Assembly: GCF_014645835.1 (NCBI RefSeq)
Contig: NZ_BMMM01000001.1
Coordinates: 731,962 to 795,961, forward strand
Reading direction: 5' to 3'
Length of the DNA: 64,000 bases
Source of the DNA: Streptomyces albiflavescens
Lineage (GTDB): Bacteria; Actinomycetota; Actinomycetes; Streptomycetales; Streptomycetaceae
This document shows, one piece after another, positions 8,585 to 16,990 of the stretch. The position numbers and the translations under genes were made by a program. A model generated the notes under the pieces. It was not told the DNA's origin, ran no database searches, and worked only from the letters and a program-made list of their open reading frames with translations. Within the stretch, counting starts at the first letter, position 1. Every line of letters starts with the position of its first letter.

Positions 8585-11500
8585 TCAGCGGCTCTCGTCC
8601 GGGTCGACGAGAAGGGCGGCCATGGCGGTGTCGTGATCGGTGTGGGTGCGCAGCGCGTCGAGTTCGGCCCGCCAGGGGTCGTCCCACCGGGTCCCGCGCC
8701 CTCCGAGACCGACCAGGTGGAGCGCGAGTCGGCCGGACGTGGGAGTCTGGCGGGTACGCAGCGTCCGTGTCGCGGCGAGCAGGGCCTCAGGCACGCGGGC
8801 CCTGTCGAGATCCACGGACAGGTACTGCAACGACCTCAGGCGTTGAGGCTGTGTCTCGCAGAGCCGCAACAGTCGTTCCCAACGGTGTTCTTCGTACTCA
8901 CCCCGTCGTACGTCGGCCATGGCCGCGTTCCAGCTGAGGCGTGCGGCGTCGGCGTGTAGGCCCACGGCTTCCAGCGTGTCCACGAGTGTGTCGGCGACCT
9001 CCTCCCGTAGGTGCGCGCCCCCGTAGCCCGGCACCAGGACGTCCGGGCACCCGTGCAGTCGCCTGAGGGCATCGGCGCGGACCTGTGGGTCCAGCGACCC
9101 CGCGCGTTCCCGCAGTGCGTCGAAGGCGCCGCGCAGCGCGGCTTCGGTGGCCGCTCCCGGCGGGAGCCCGGCGAGGTGGCGGGCCGCCACGTTCCACACC
9201 GTGGGGCGCCGGTCCGGGGCGGCGAACGCTTCGACGAGCACCCTCATGGCATCGGTCGCGCCCGGAGTCAGCCATGCGGGCAGAGCGTGGCACGCGGCGA
9301 CGGCCGTGTCGTCGTCGCCCTCCTCGACGAGCCGTGCGAGGAAGGCAGCGTAGGCCTCGCGGCTGGAGACCGGTACGGCTCCCACGCGCGGGTGCACGAC
9401 GGCGTCCCGCACCACGGCTTCGCCGGCGGCCTCGACGAGGCGCCGTGTCACGCCCGGGCGGTCGATCCCCACGAGGAGGCAGCGGGCCAGCACGGCACGG
9501 ACGTCGGGATGCTGCCCCGGCACGTCCCACGCCACCACCAGTGCCTCGAAGGCGTCCTCTCCGAAGAGGGCGCCCAGCGCCCGGACCGCTTCTTTGCGGG
9601 CGCCGACCGGAGCACGGGTCGAGGATGCGACCGGCGCCAGCAGGGGTACGGCCTCACGGTCGGGCAGCCGTTCAAGGAGCCGCCGAAGCGAGGTCATCGC
9701 GGCCCGCCCCCGCACACCACCCGCTGCCGCATGCCGGAGAAGGATGTCCCGCAGGACGGCGCTCGACTCCGCAGGGGGATCTTCGCCCAGTGCGGTGAGC
9801 GCCGCGGCGGCCACCGGTTGCGGAGCGCTGTCGGCCAGCGCTGTCAGCCGCCCCGGCTCCCGGAGCAGTGTCGCGGCGTCGGCCCTGGTGCGCAGGGGGG
9901 CTGCTTCGTCAGCGGCCACACGCGCGTGGTGTTCTTCCCACTGCTCCTGCTGCTGGGGAAGCCATCGGCGGACGACACCGGGGTGCAGCCTGGGCGCCCA
10001 AGATGTGGCGCGGGGGCGTACCCGACCGGAAAACCCTTCGCGAGCGGCGGTCAGGACGGGATCGAGCAGATCGGTGCGCCGTGCTGCGATCGTCCGCAGG
10101 ACCACGGGCACGGTCGCGAACGTCGCGTCCAGGCCGATCAGTTCGGCGCAGCGGTGCTCCCGTGACTGTGGGGGCCGCACCCACGCGGCTGCGGCGCGAG
10201 CCGCGAGTTCCGGGTCGTCGACTTCGAGTGCGGTCCGGCGTACATGGTCGTCGAGGTCGGGCAGTGCGGTGAGATGATGCCCGAGGAGTTCGGCGAGCAC
10301 CGTGCCCAGTTCGGGGCGTTGCAATGCGGTCGGTGCCATGGCGGACCAGAGAGTCCGGGTCGCTTCCTCACCAATGTTCAGGGGCACCACTGGTCCCGTG
10401 TGCCGTGGTGCGGAGACGACCTGGCCGAGCAACTCGATCGCGTACGCGGTCCGTGCGTGACGACCGGTGGCCGCGGCTCGCTCCGCGATGCGGCGCAGCA
10501 ACCGTTCGGCGGCGGACAGGGTGGCGGCCGTGGAGTCGCGCGACTGGACCGTGGTGAGGACGGCGTCGCGCAGGACGCGTTCGGGCAGGGCCGTGAGCAA
10601 ATGTGGCGCGGCTCCGGCGAGTTGCTGGAGGGCGGCGCAGCGCACTACGTCCTGGTCGTGCCAGGCGCGTTCGCAGTCACCGGCGATCCGTGCGAACTGG
10701 TCACGGTCCCCTTCGAGCTCCGCGCAGGCCAGCAGGGCCGGCCAGGCCTGGGCGCGATGGTGGACGCGGTGGTTGGCGGCGAGTTCGCGCAGCAGAGGCT
10801 CGCCCTGTGCCAGGGGCAGGGCCGCGGCCAGGCGCGCCGTCGACCAGGAGGGTCGTCCATGCCGCTCCAGCCAAGGGCCGAGCAGGTTCGCGCGATCGGC
10901 GGGGGCGAGGGCGGCAAGCGTGTTCAGCGTGACGCCGCGCATCCGGCCCCGGCCCACGGTGCGGCTCTCGACGATGCGCAACCGCTCGGCGTGCGGGAGC
11001 AGTCGCAGCAGGCCGTCGGCCACCACCTCGCGGCGGCCCGGGCCGCGTTCGCGGCTTCCGGTGGACGGGCAGTGTTCGGCCAGTGCGACGAGGTCCTCGA
11101 CGGGCCGCTCCTCCAGAGCGCGGCGGTGGGAGGGCGACAAAGGCCCTGCGGGGATCAGGTGTTCGCGAGGTCGTCCGTCGCTGAGTGGCCGCGCGGCGTG
11201 CAGTACGGCGAGCGCTTCGGCGGGCAGCCGGAGGGCTGCGAGGACCGCGGGTGGAGTGAGGAGGTCGGGTGCCCGTTCCAGGAGAATCAGAGCCGCGTGT
11301 GGGTCTCGTTGCGCGGCGACCGAGGCTACGGCCCGGAAGTGGCACATGATCCGGTGCGCGTCGTGGGGTGTCCGCTCTTCCCGGCGTGCGGCGACGTACT
11401 CCGCCACCGCTCGAGGGGTCGTGCGGGCCAGCGAGTTCAGCGCCCCCAGGGGCACATCGAGGCGGGGCAGCCACTCGAGGACGGTTTCGGCTGGGCAGGC

Positions 11501-11992
11501 CGACAGCAGGCGGGCCGCTTCCCGGTCGCCGTAGCGCTCGTACACCTGAGGCAGCAGTTCGGCGGCGAGGGTTCGGCGGCGGCTGAGCCTGAGGAGTCGG
11601 TACGTGTCGTGGCGGGTCGCCCTGACGTCGCTCAAGGCGAGCCGCTCAAGGGCGTGTTCGGGAATCGGGAGTCGAAGGGCGGCCGATCGTGCGCGACGGC
11701 TCAGCAGCGAATCGGCGAGGGCATCGGTCACCCGATCGAGGTCGCGGCGGACGACGGCCAGGAACAGCGCGGTGTGCCGTTCGCTGGAGTCACCGGCGTC
11801 GAGGGCTCGGTGGAGGGATTCGTAGGCGTGCGGGGTGAGCGTGCGGGCGTAACGCGCCAGGGCGCTCATCCGTGCCGGGAAGGGCAGCGGGTCGAAATGG
11901 GCCCTCAGCCAGGCCGCTGTCAGCGGTGCCGGCGGCGTCCGGGGCTCTCGGGACTGGGGCTGCGGCGTCTGCGACGCCTCGTACTCGGCCAT
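8585..11992 (-). CDS. Very large HEAT-repeat-type protein (1135 residues)
   Basis: An uninterrupted 1135-residue frame with strong coding character. It consists almost wholly of amphipathic helix pairs rich in Leu, Ala and Arg. Examples that read as HEAT-like repeats are ARKEAVRALGALFGEDAFEAL and DPQVRADALRRLHGCPDVL, plus RRTALEVDDPELAARAAAAWV in the middle. There is no signal peptide, membrane helix, nucleotide-binding motif or protease motif, so it looks like a cytosolic scaffold. HEAT/ARM solenoids bind other proteins or nucleic acid; the partner is unknown. It stands alone, with about 330 bases of non-coding DNA upstream. Confidence 0.8.
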   Translation of the reverse strand: MAEYEASQTPQPQSREPRTPPAPLTAAWLRAHFDPLPFPARMSALARYARTLTPHAYESLHRALDAGDSSERHTALFLAVVRRDLDRVTDALADSLLSRRARSAALRLPIPEHALERLALSDVRATRHDTYRLLRLSRRRTLAAELLPQVYERYGDREAARLLSACPAETVLEWLPRLDVPLGALNSLARTTPRAVAEYVAARREERTPHDAHRIMCHFRAVASVAAQRDPHAALILLERAPDLLTPPAVLAALRLPAEALAVLHAARPLSDGRPREHLIPAGPLSPSHRRALEERPVEDLVALAEHCPSTGSRERGPGRREVVADGLLRLLPHAERLRIVESRTVGRGRMRGVTLNTLAALAPADRANLLGPWLERHGRPSWSTARLAAALPLAQGEPLLRELAANHRVHHRAQAWPALLACAELEGDRDQFARIAGDCERAWHDQDVVRCAALQQLAGAAPHLLTALPERVLRDAVLTTVQSRDSTAATLSAAERLLRRIAERAAATGRHARTAYAIELLGQVVSAPRHTGPVVPLNIGEEATRTLWSAMAPTALQRPELGTVLAELLGHHLTALPDLDDHVRRTALEVDDPELAARAAAAWVRPPQSREHRCAELIGLDATFATVPVVLRTIAARRTDLLDPVLTAAREGFSGRVRPRATSWAPRLHPGVVRRWLPQQQEQWEEHHARVAADEAAPLRTRADAATLLREPGRLTALADSAPQPVAAAALTALGEDPPAESSAVLRDILLRHAAAGGVRGRAAMTSLRRLLERLPDREAVPLLAPVASSTRAPVGARKEAVRALGALFGEDAFEALVVAWDVPGQHPDVRAVLARCLLVGIDRPGVTRRLVEAAGEAVVRDAVVHPRVGAVPVSSREAYAAFLARLVEEGDDDTAVAACHALPAWLTPGATDAMRVLVEAFAAPDRRPTVWNVAARHLAGLPPGAATEAALRGAFDALRERAGSLDPQVRADALRRLHGCPDVLVPGYGGAHLREEVADTLVDTLEAVGLHADAARLSWNAAMADVRRGEYEEHRWERLLRLCETQPQRLRSLQYLSVDLDRARVPEALLAATRTLRTRQTPTSGRLALHLVGLGGRGTRWDDPWRAELDALRTHTDHDTAMAALLVDPDESR

Positions 11993-12320
11993 CAGCGCTC
12001 ACCGTGGAGTCGCTGGGCCTCCTTTCCGTTCTTCATGCCCGTCATCGTCGGGGTTCGGCGATCAGGTGCGCAAAGGGTTTTTCTGTGACTCGTCGACGTC
12101 GTGGTTCTCCGAGGTGAGAAAGCCGCCAGACCTCGCTGCCCACGGGGCAGGCGGACGTTCGGCACGTTGGTGAGTTGCGCTGCGCAGTTGCAGCAGAGAG
12201 GGAGGGAAAGAACAAGGGCCCTGCTCGGTCGGTCACAGCCCCGGCAGACACCGGCCGTTCATTGCTGCAGAGTGCCAAGCCCCTACCTCAACGCGCGAGG
12301 CAGGGCATCCTTGCGTTCGG
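11993..12320. other. Intergenic region, no gene recognised
   Basis: Several open frames exist on both strands, but none has a plausible ribosome binding site, family motif or consistent codon bias. The stretch should hold the promoter of the HEAT-repeat gene and the 3' end region of the small coiled-coil gene. Confidence 0.5.
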
Positions 12321-12569
12321 CTACTCCACGGCAGGATCCTCCTGGGCGTGCCGTGCGGCCGCCTTCGCCGCCTGTTCCACCTCGTCTCGGGACATGGTCA
12401 CGTCGTCACGCGAGGCGTATTCGTCGACCGCTGCCTGGAACTTTTCGGACGCCTTCCGGCAGCGGCGCCACTGCGCCTGGTACTCGTCGCCGGCGAGGCC
12501 CGCGAGTTTCGCACGCTGCTCTTCCATGGAACGTTCCAGCTTCATCAAATTTTCGGGGATGTCAGCCAC
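12321..12569 (-). CDS. Small helical hypothetical protein
   Basis: 82 residues starting at GTG 12569. It is highly charged and almost certainly all-helical: MKLERSMEEQRAKLAGL and later YASRDDVTMSRDEVEQAAKA. The heptad-like spacing suggests a short coiled coil. No domain is recognised. It is divergent from another small gene starting at 12626, leaving only 56 bases between the two starts. Confidence 0.55.
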   Translation of the reverse strand: MADIPENLMKLERSMEEQRAKLAGLAGDEYQAQWRRCRKASEKFQAAVDEYASRDDVTMSRDEVEQAAKAAARHAQEDPAVE

Positions 12570-12625
12570 AGCCGGATCTTAAGCAGGCGGTGGCGCGACC
12601 CGGCGCACCGTGGAACGGTGGCGCG

Positions 12626-12883
12626 ATGGCAACAAATGACTACGACCGTGTGCGCCTCGGCATCGAGGCCATGACCGCTTACATCTCCGGCAACAACCTC
12701 ATGACGAAGTACATGATGGAGCGCGCCGAGTCCGACGGGAACCTCGACCAAGTCGCAGATGGAGCGACAGCTCTGTGCGCCCTGCTCCTGCGCCAGATGG
12801 CCGGCATGACGGGAAAGTCGGAGCAGGAGATCCTCCAGGAGATCGCCCGCGGCCTCAATCGCACGGAACAGCAGGAGCACTAG
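12626..12883 (+). CDS. Small hypothetical protein
   Basis: 85 residues starting MATNDYDRVRLGIEAM at ATG 12626. Two amphipathic helices are evident, with a Met-rich centre (NNLMTKYMMERAE) and a C-terminus reading EILQEIARGLNRTEQQEH. It has no signal peptide or metal-binding motif. The divergent arrangement with the 82-residue gene suggests the two might be regulated together, but no function can be assigned. Confidence 0.5.
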   Translation: MATNDYDRVRLGIEAMTAYISGNNLMTKYMMERAESDGNLDQVADGATALCALLLRQMAGMTGKSEQEILQEIARGLNRTEQQEH

Positions 12884-12960
12884 ACGCCGACGTCGTGCGC
12901 TACGCCTCCCTCGCTTCCTCTGCTCGAGCTGGGCACGGGGAGTCGCTGAGGCTCCCCGGC

Positions 12961-13446
12961 TCAGCCTGACCCACGTCGTGATGCGCCACGCCCCAGCGGG
13001 ACCTGCGGGACCTGCTCGCGGTCCGCCCTGTGCGGAAGCAGCGGAAGTGTGGGGGCGGCACCCTGTGCCGCCCTGTCGCCGAGCCAGGCAAGGAAGGCAA
13101 GGACGAAGAGCCCCTCAACCAACAGTGACAGGGGTCCGTACGGCGGCTCCCAGCCGGCTTCGTAGTAGCCATCGGGCAGGCCGACCGTACGCGAGAGCAG
13201 AAAGCCGACGATCATGCCGAGGCTGACGATCGACCCGGTCAGCCACGCGGTCAAGGGGCGTTTCACAACGACGATCGCCACCGCCACGACGACCATGGCG
13301 GCGCTTCCCACGGCGAACAGGAAGCCGATGTAGAACTTCTCCTCAAGATGATCGGGCACGAGGAGCAGGTGCAGCACTGCGTTGGCGACGGCACAGCCCA
13401 CCCCCAGTCCCCTCAAGACAACTTCGGTGGCATGGGTGGAGGTCAT
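12961..13446 (-). CDS. Four-helix integral membrane protein
   Basis: 161 residues with four membrane-spanning segments, at about 12-31, 40-60, 68-87 and 104-124. The first loop contains VPDHLEEKFYIGFLF and a polar loop has PDGYYEAGWEPPYGPLS. The C-terminal 30 residues are basic and cytosolic. It resembles uncharacterised actinobacterial small membrane proteins; no transport or enzymatic motif is visible. The gene stands alone. Confidence 0.65.
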   Translation of the reverse strand: MTSTHATEVVLRGLGVGCAVANAVLHLLLVPDHLEEKFYIGFLFAVGSAAMVVVAVAIVVVKRPLTAWLTGSIVSLGMIVGFLLSRTVGLPDGYYEAGWEPPYGPLSLLVEGLFVLAFLAWLGDRAAQGAAPTLPLLPHRADREQVPQVPLGRGASRRGSG

Positions 13447-14010
13447 CGCGACTCCAGCTGTTCATGTGCACGGATGAGAAGGCCCTGGCCGGAGGGGGTC
13501 GCCGTTGGTAGGCGGCCTGAACAGGGCTGCGGCGCATCGCTCGCAGGCGCGATCCGGAGTGTCGCGGGGCATGCGCCGCTCTGGTCCTGTCTCATCCCAG
13601 GCCGGATGGGTAGCCGGCCTGGAAGCCTGACTGATGCCGCAGACCACCGACGGGGAATTGGTCGCCGGCGGGGTGGGCGGACCGTTTGTCAGGAGGAGAT
13701 GCCTCGTTAGTCAGTACGGGCAACACCCCCTTGACGGATTGCGCCTTTCAACAATTGATGGCCGAGGCGTCGCCCCTGCTTCTGCATCCCCGGATGCCGA
13801 GCCCCCGCGATGCCCGGGATGAGTTGCCCCCGTCCACATCTGTGACGACCGCGCGGGACTCGATGACAGCCTCGATCGAACCGTCTCGCCCCCCATATGC
13901 CGCTGCCATTCCATGTGGTCCGGCCCCATGGCCGACCCCGGGGCGAATGCGCACCATGAGGCAACGCTTCGCTTCTCTTCACCTCTCACGTCGTGTCACG
14001 GAGGTCGGTC
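13447..14010. other. Intergenic region, no gene recognised
   Basis: About 560 bases with short open frames in several phases that do not show family motifs or coherent third-position GC bias. The right end carries the GGAGG (14000-14004) of the esterase gene. Nothing resembling a tRNA, a mobile element end or a strong hairpin was seen. Confidence 0.45.
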
Positions 14011-15399
14011 ATGCGTGTGTCCCGTGGCGTTCCCCTTCTCGCCGCAGCTCTGGTGGCGTTGACCGTGCCGGGGTCTGCCTCGGCCGGGTCCGCCGCGGGC
14101 GACGCCGGGCACTGCGCACGCCAGGAGAGGGTGGACGTGGCCGGGGCGGCGTTTCAGCAGAGCGCCTGTCTGGGTGACTTGACCACGTACGCGCTCGCCG
14201 GAACGCCCTACACGGACATGGCCGACCAGGCCGGCTTGACGGCCAGGGGGACCCGCAACCCGTCCGGGGTGCCGGGCGTGCAGATCGACGGGTATTTCCC
14301 TGACAGTTCGTACTTCAATGGCACGCATGGCTGGCAGCACGACGCGCAGTTCGTGATCCGGCTTCCCGACCGCTGGAATGGCGGTCTGGTGGTCACGGGC
14401 GCGCCGGGTACCCGCAGGCAGTACGCGACCGACACGGCGATCTCCGACCAGGTACTGGCCCAGGGATACGCATACGCCGCCACCGACAAGGGCAACAACG
14501 GACCCGACTTCTATCGCGACGGCGGGCGGCCCGGCGATGCCGTCGCCGAGTGGAACATGCGGACGACGCAACTCACCCGGGCTGCCCGGAAGGTCGTCGC
14601 TCAGCGCTATGGCCGCGCACCGCGGCGGACGTACATGACGGGCATCTCCAACGGCGGCTATCTCACTCGGTGGCAGCTGGAGAACCACCCTGAGCTGTAC
14701 GACGGCGGCGTGGACTGGGAGGGCGCGCTGTGGACCGCGCACGGGCCCAGCCTGCTCACCTCACTGCCGGCGGCAGTGGCCCGGACGCTCGGATCGGCGG
14801 GCGACGAGGACCTGTACCGGGTGGGTTTCGCCCGTGGCTCAGAGTTCCTGTGGCCGTACCACGAGAAGGCGTACTGGGGTGTGACACAGAAGATCTACCG
14901 GGCCGAGTTCGATCCGTCGTACGACGTCGGCTGCCCCGGCGCGTCGGCCGGATCCACCGCGGAGCAGATCCTGGCGCCGTGTGCCTCCGACGCCACATAC
15001 GACTACGCCGCGCGCCCCGCGTCCGTGCATCGCGCCGTGGCCCGGGTCGCCCTCACCGGGCGGATCGGCAGACCGCTGATCACCTTGCACGGTGACCTGG
15101 ACGCGCTCCTGCCCAAGGCGGCGGACTCCGATGTGTACGCCCGGATGATCGACGAGAGCGGGCGAGGACGGCTGCACCGCTATTACGTGATTGATGGCGG
15201 CACTCATGTCGACGGGCTGTACGACACGTATCCAGAGCGACTGCGACCGATCCTTCCCTGCTACCGGTCGGCGTTCGACGCCCTCACCGCCTGGGTGGAG
15301 CGGGGCGCTCAGCCGCCCGCGGACCATGCCGTCGGCAGGCCCGCGAGCGGTGATGTGGTCGGCTCCTGCGCGCTGGACGGCGACGCACCTGGTCGGTGA
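14011..15399 (+). CDS. Secreted tannase/feruloyl esterase-like hydrolase
   Basis: 462 residues from ATG 14011, with GGAGG six bases upstream; a GTG at 13993 is in frame but lies before this site. A Sec signal peptide is clear (basic start, hydrophobic core, cleavage around AGSA). The nucleophile motif GISNGGY is near residue 211, HGDLDALLP near 360 supplies the acid and GGTHVDGL near 397 the histidine, as in tannase/feruloyl esterase-family alpha/beta hydrolases. Scattered cysteines probably form disulfides. It likely acts outside the cell on plant phenolic esters or a short polyester; the substrate is not determined. Confidence 0.8.
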   Translation: MRVSRGVPLLAAALVALTVPGSASAGSAAGDAGHCARQERVDVAGAAFQQSACLGDLTTYALAGTPYTDMADQAGLTARGTRNPSGVPGVQIDGYFPDSSYFNGTHGWQHDAQFVIRLPDRWNGGLVVTGAPGTRRQYATDTAISDQVLAQGYAYAATDKGNNGPDFYRDGGRPGDAVAEWNMRTTQLTRAARKVVAQRYGRAPRRTYMTGISNGGYLTRWQLENHPELYDGGVDWEGALWTAHGPSLLTSLPAAVARTLGSAGDEDLYRVGFARGSEFLWPYHEKAYWGVTQKIYRAEFDPSYDVGCPGASAGSTAEQILAPCASDATYDYAARPASVHRAVARVALTGRIGRPLITLHGDLDALLPKAADSDVYARMIDESGRGRLHRYYVIDGGTHVDGLYDTYPERLRPILPCYRSAFDALTAWVERGAQPPADHAVGRPASGDVVGSCALDGDAPGR

Positions 15400-15403
15400 C
15401 GCC

Positions 15404-15586
15404 TCAGCGGCCGAGCTCCTTGCGCGTGACGCGGCGCAGCCTGCGCCGCTGCGAGGGGTCCAGCGCGAGGTATGCGGCCGCCGGGACTCCCAGCACGATC
15501 AAGAAGGCGGCCCACCAGGGCAGCCAGATCAGCAGGATGAGGCCGACCGCCACACCTCCTGCGGCGATCTTCGCGTTCTTCGACAT
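15404..15586 (-). CDS. Small two-helix membrane protein
   Basis: 60 residues from ATG 15586, with a strong GAAGGAGG eight bases upstream. Two closely spaced hydrophobic helices (about 7-24 and 27-44; GGVAVGLILLIWLPWWAAF) form a hairpin, followed by a very basic tail (DPSQRRRLRRVTRKELGR). The basic C-terminus should be cytosolic. Function unknown. It is convergent with the esterase gene, with only four bases between the stops. Confidence 0.65.
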   Translation of the reverse strand: MSKNAKIAAGGVAVGLILLIWLPWWAAFLIVLGVPAAAYLALDPSQRRRLRRVTRKELGR

Positions 15587-15689
15587 GTGTCGCCTCCTTC
15601 GCGGCTGCTGCCGCTCTCTGTCCTGAGAACGGGTCTCTGCCTCCCACGGTTCCGGACCGCGACCCTGATACGTCCCTGAGCCGCGCCCC

Positions 15690-16745
15690 CTACTCAACCC
15701 TGAGAGGCTCCCCGACCTCGTGCATGTGGCGGAGGGCCTGCCGGTAGGAGTCGACGAGCCCGGTCTCCGTGTAGGAGATACCCAACTCCTGGCAGTGCGC
15801 GCGTACCAGGGGCTGGGCAAGACGCAAATGGGGGCGGGGCATGCTGGGGAACAAATGGTGCTCGATCTGGTAGTTCAGGCCGCCGAGGAACCAGTCCGTC
15901 AGGACAGCTCCACGGACATTGCGCGAGGTGAGCACTTGGCGACGCAGATGCCCCCAGCGCTCGCCGTCCGGGTCGGGCATTTCCATGCCCTTGTGGTTGG
16001 GCGCGAAGGCCATGCCCAGGTGCAGCCCGAACAGTGCCTGGTGCAGGGCGGCGAAGGCCAGGGCCTTGCCGAGGGACATGGAGGTGAGCAACAGGGTCGC
16101 GTAAGCGGCGACGTGGGCCACCAGCAGCAGGGCCTCCGCGGCCCGCTCACGCGGCGGCTGCCTGCGCAGGTCCTGGAAGCCGTGGACCTTCAGGGCGACG
16201 CCTTCGAGGAGGGTGAGCGGGAAGAACAACCAGGCCTGGTTGCGGGTGAGCCAGCGCCGGAAGCCGGACCGGGTCTTGGCCTGCTCACTGGTGAACACCA
16301 GGACGTCGGCGACGACGTCGGGGTCCTTGTCGATGTGGTTCGGGTTGGCGTGGTGGCGATTGTGCTTGTCGTTCCACCAGGAGTAGCTCATCCCCAGGAG
16401 CAGGTTGCCGTGGATCAGGCCGAGCAGGCGGCTGACGGATTTGTTGCCGGTGATCTGGGAGTGGCCCGCGTCGTGGCCTATGAAGGCCGTTCGGGCGGCG
16501 AGGACGGCGAGGACCGGGGCGAGGAGCAGCGTCCACCAGGAGTTGCCGATCAGGGCGACGCCGGTCACCACAGCGGCCAGGGCCAGCGCGTTCGTGGCGA
16601 TCTCGCGCGCGTACCAGCCGTGGCGCCGCCTCAGGAGTCCCCGGTCCTTGACCGTGCGCAAGAGGGGCGCGAACTCGCTTCCGGGGGTCTGCCCGACGCT
16701 CGCCCCAGGGGGGTGTTCCGCGAGGACTGCGGCAGTCTGGGGCAT
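15690..16745 (-). CDS. Membrane fatty acid desaturase
   Basis: 351 residues. The three histidine boxes of di-iron membrane desaturases are present: GHDAGH (90-95), HNRHH (128-132) and QIEHH (293-297). The last, with Q in place of the first H, marks the front-end/actinobacterial acyl desaturase group. Hydrophobic pairs of helices lie at about 51-88 and 205-250. It inserts a double bond into membrane lipid acyl chains using oxygen and a ferredoxin or cytochrome donor that is not encoded nearby. Such genes are commonly induced by cold. ATG 16745 is preceded by CGGAGA. Confidence 0.93.
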   Translation of the reverse strand: MPQTAAVLAEHPPGASVGQTPGSEFAPLLRTVKDRGLLRRRHGWYAREIATNALALAAVVTGVALIGNSWWTLLLAPVLAVLAARTAFIGHDAGHSQITGNKSVSRLLGLIHGNLLLGMSYSWWNDKHNRHHANPNHIDKDPDVVADVLVFTSEQAKTRSGFRRWLTRNQAWLFFPLTLLEGVALKVHGFQDLRRQPPRERAAEALLLVAHVAAYATLLLTSMSLGKALAFAALHQALFGLHLGMAFAPNHKGMEMPDPDGERWGHLRRQVLTSRNVRGAVLTDWFLGGLNYQIEHHLFPSMPRPHLRLAQPLVRAHCQELGISYTETGLVDSYRQALRHMHEVGEPLRVE

Positions 16746-16990
16746 GGCGGGTCTCCGGTCTCTCGGGGAACGGGCTGACCTGATGAAACGTACGAATCAG
16801 TGACCTTCGGCGACCATGGCGCCACCACCCGTGTCCGTGCGGGGGCCTCCCGGCGCACCGGCAGGGGGGTTGGCTACACCTCTCGCAAGGTGACCCACGT
16901 CATGACTCGGCCACGCTCGCCCGCCTCCGGAGTGCTGTACCCTCGGCGCCCCGGCCCCCAGTAGTCAAATTTGAGGATTGCGCCATCGCT

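Noticed and set aside
10244..12088. 614-codon plus-strand frame within the HEAT-repeat region
   Set aside because: Gly/Arg/Gln-rich shadow without motifs; the minus strand gives a coherent helical repeat protein with proper start and codon bias.
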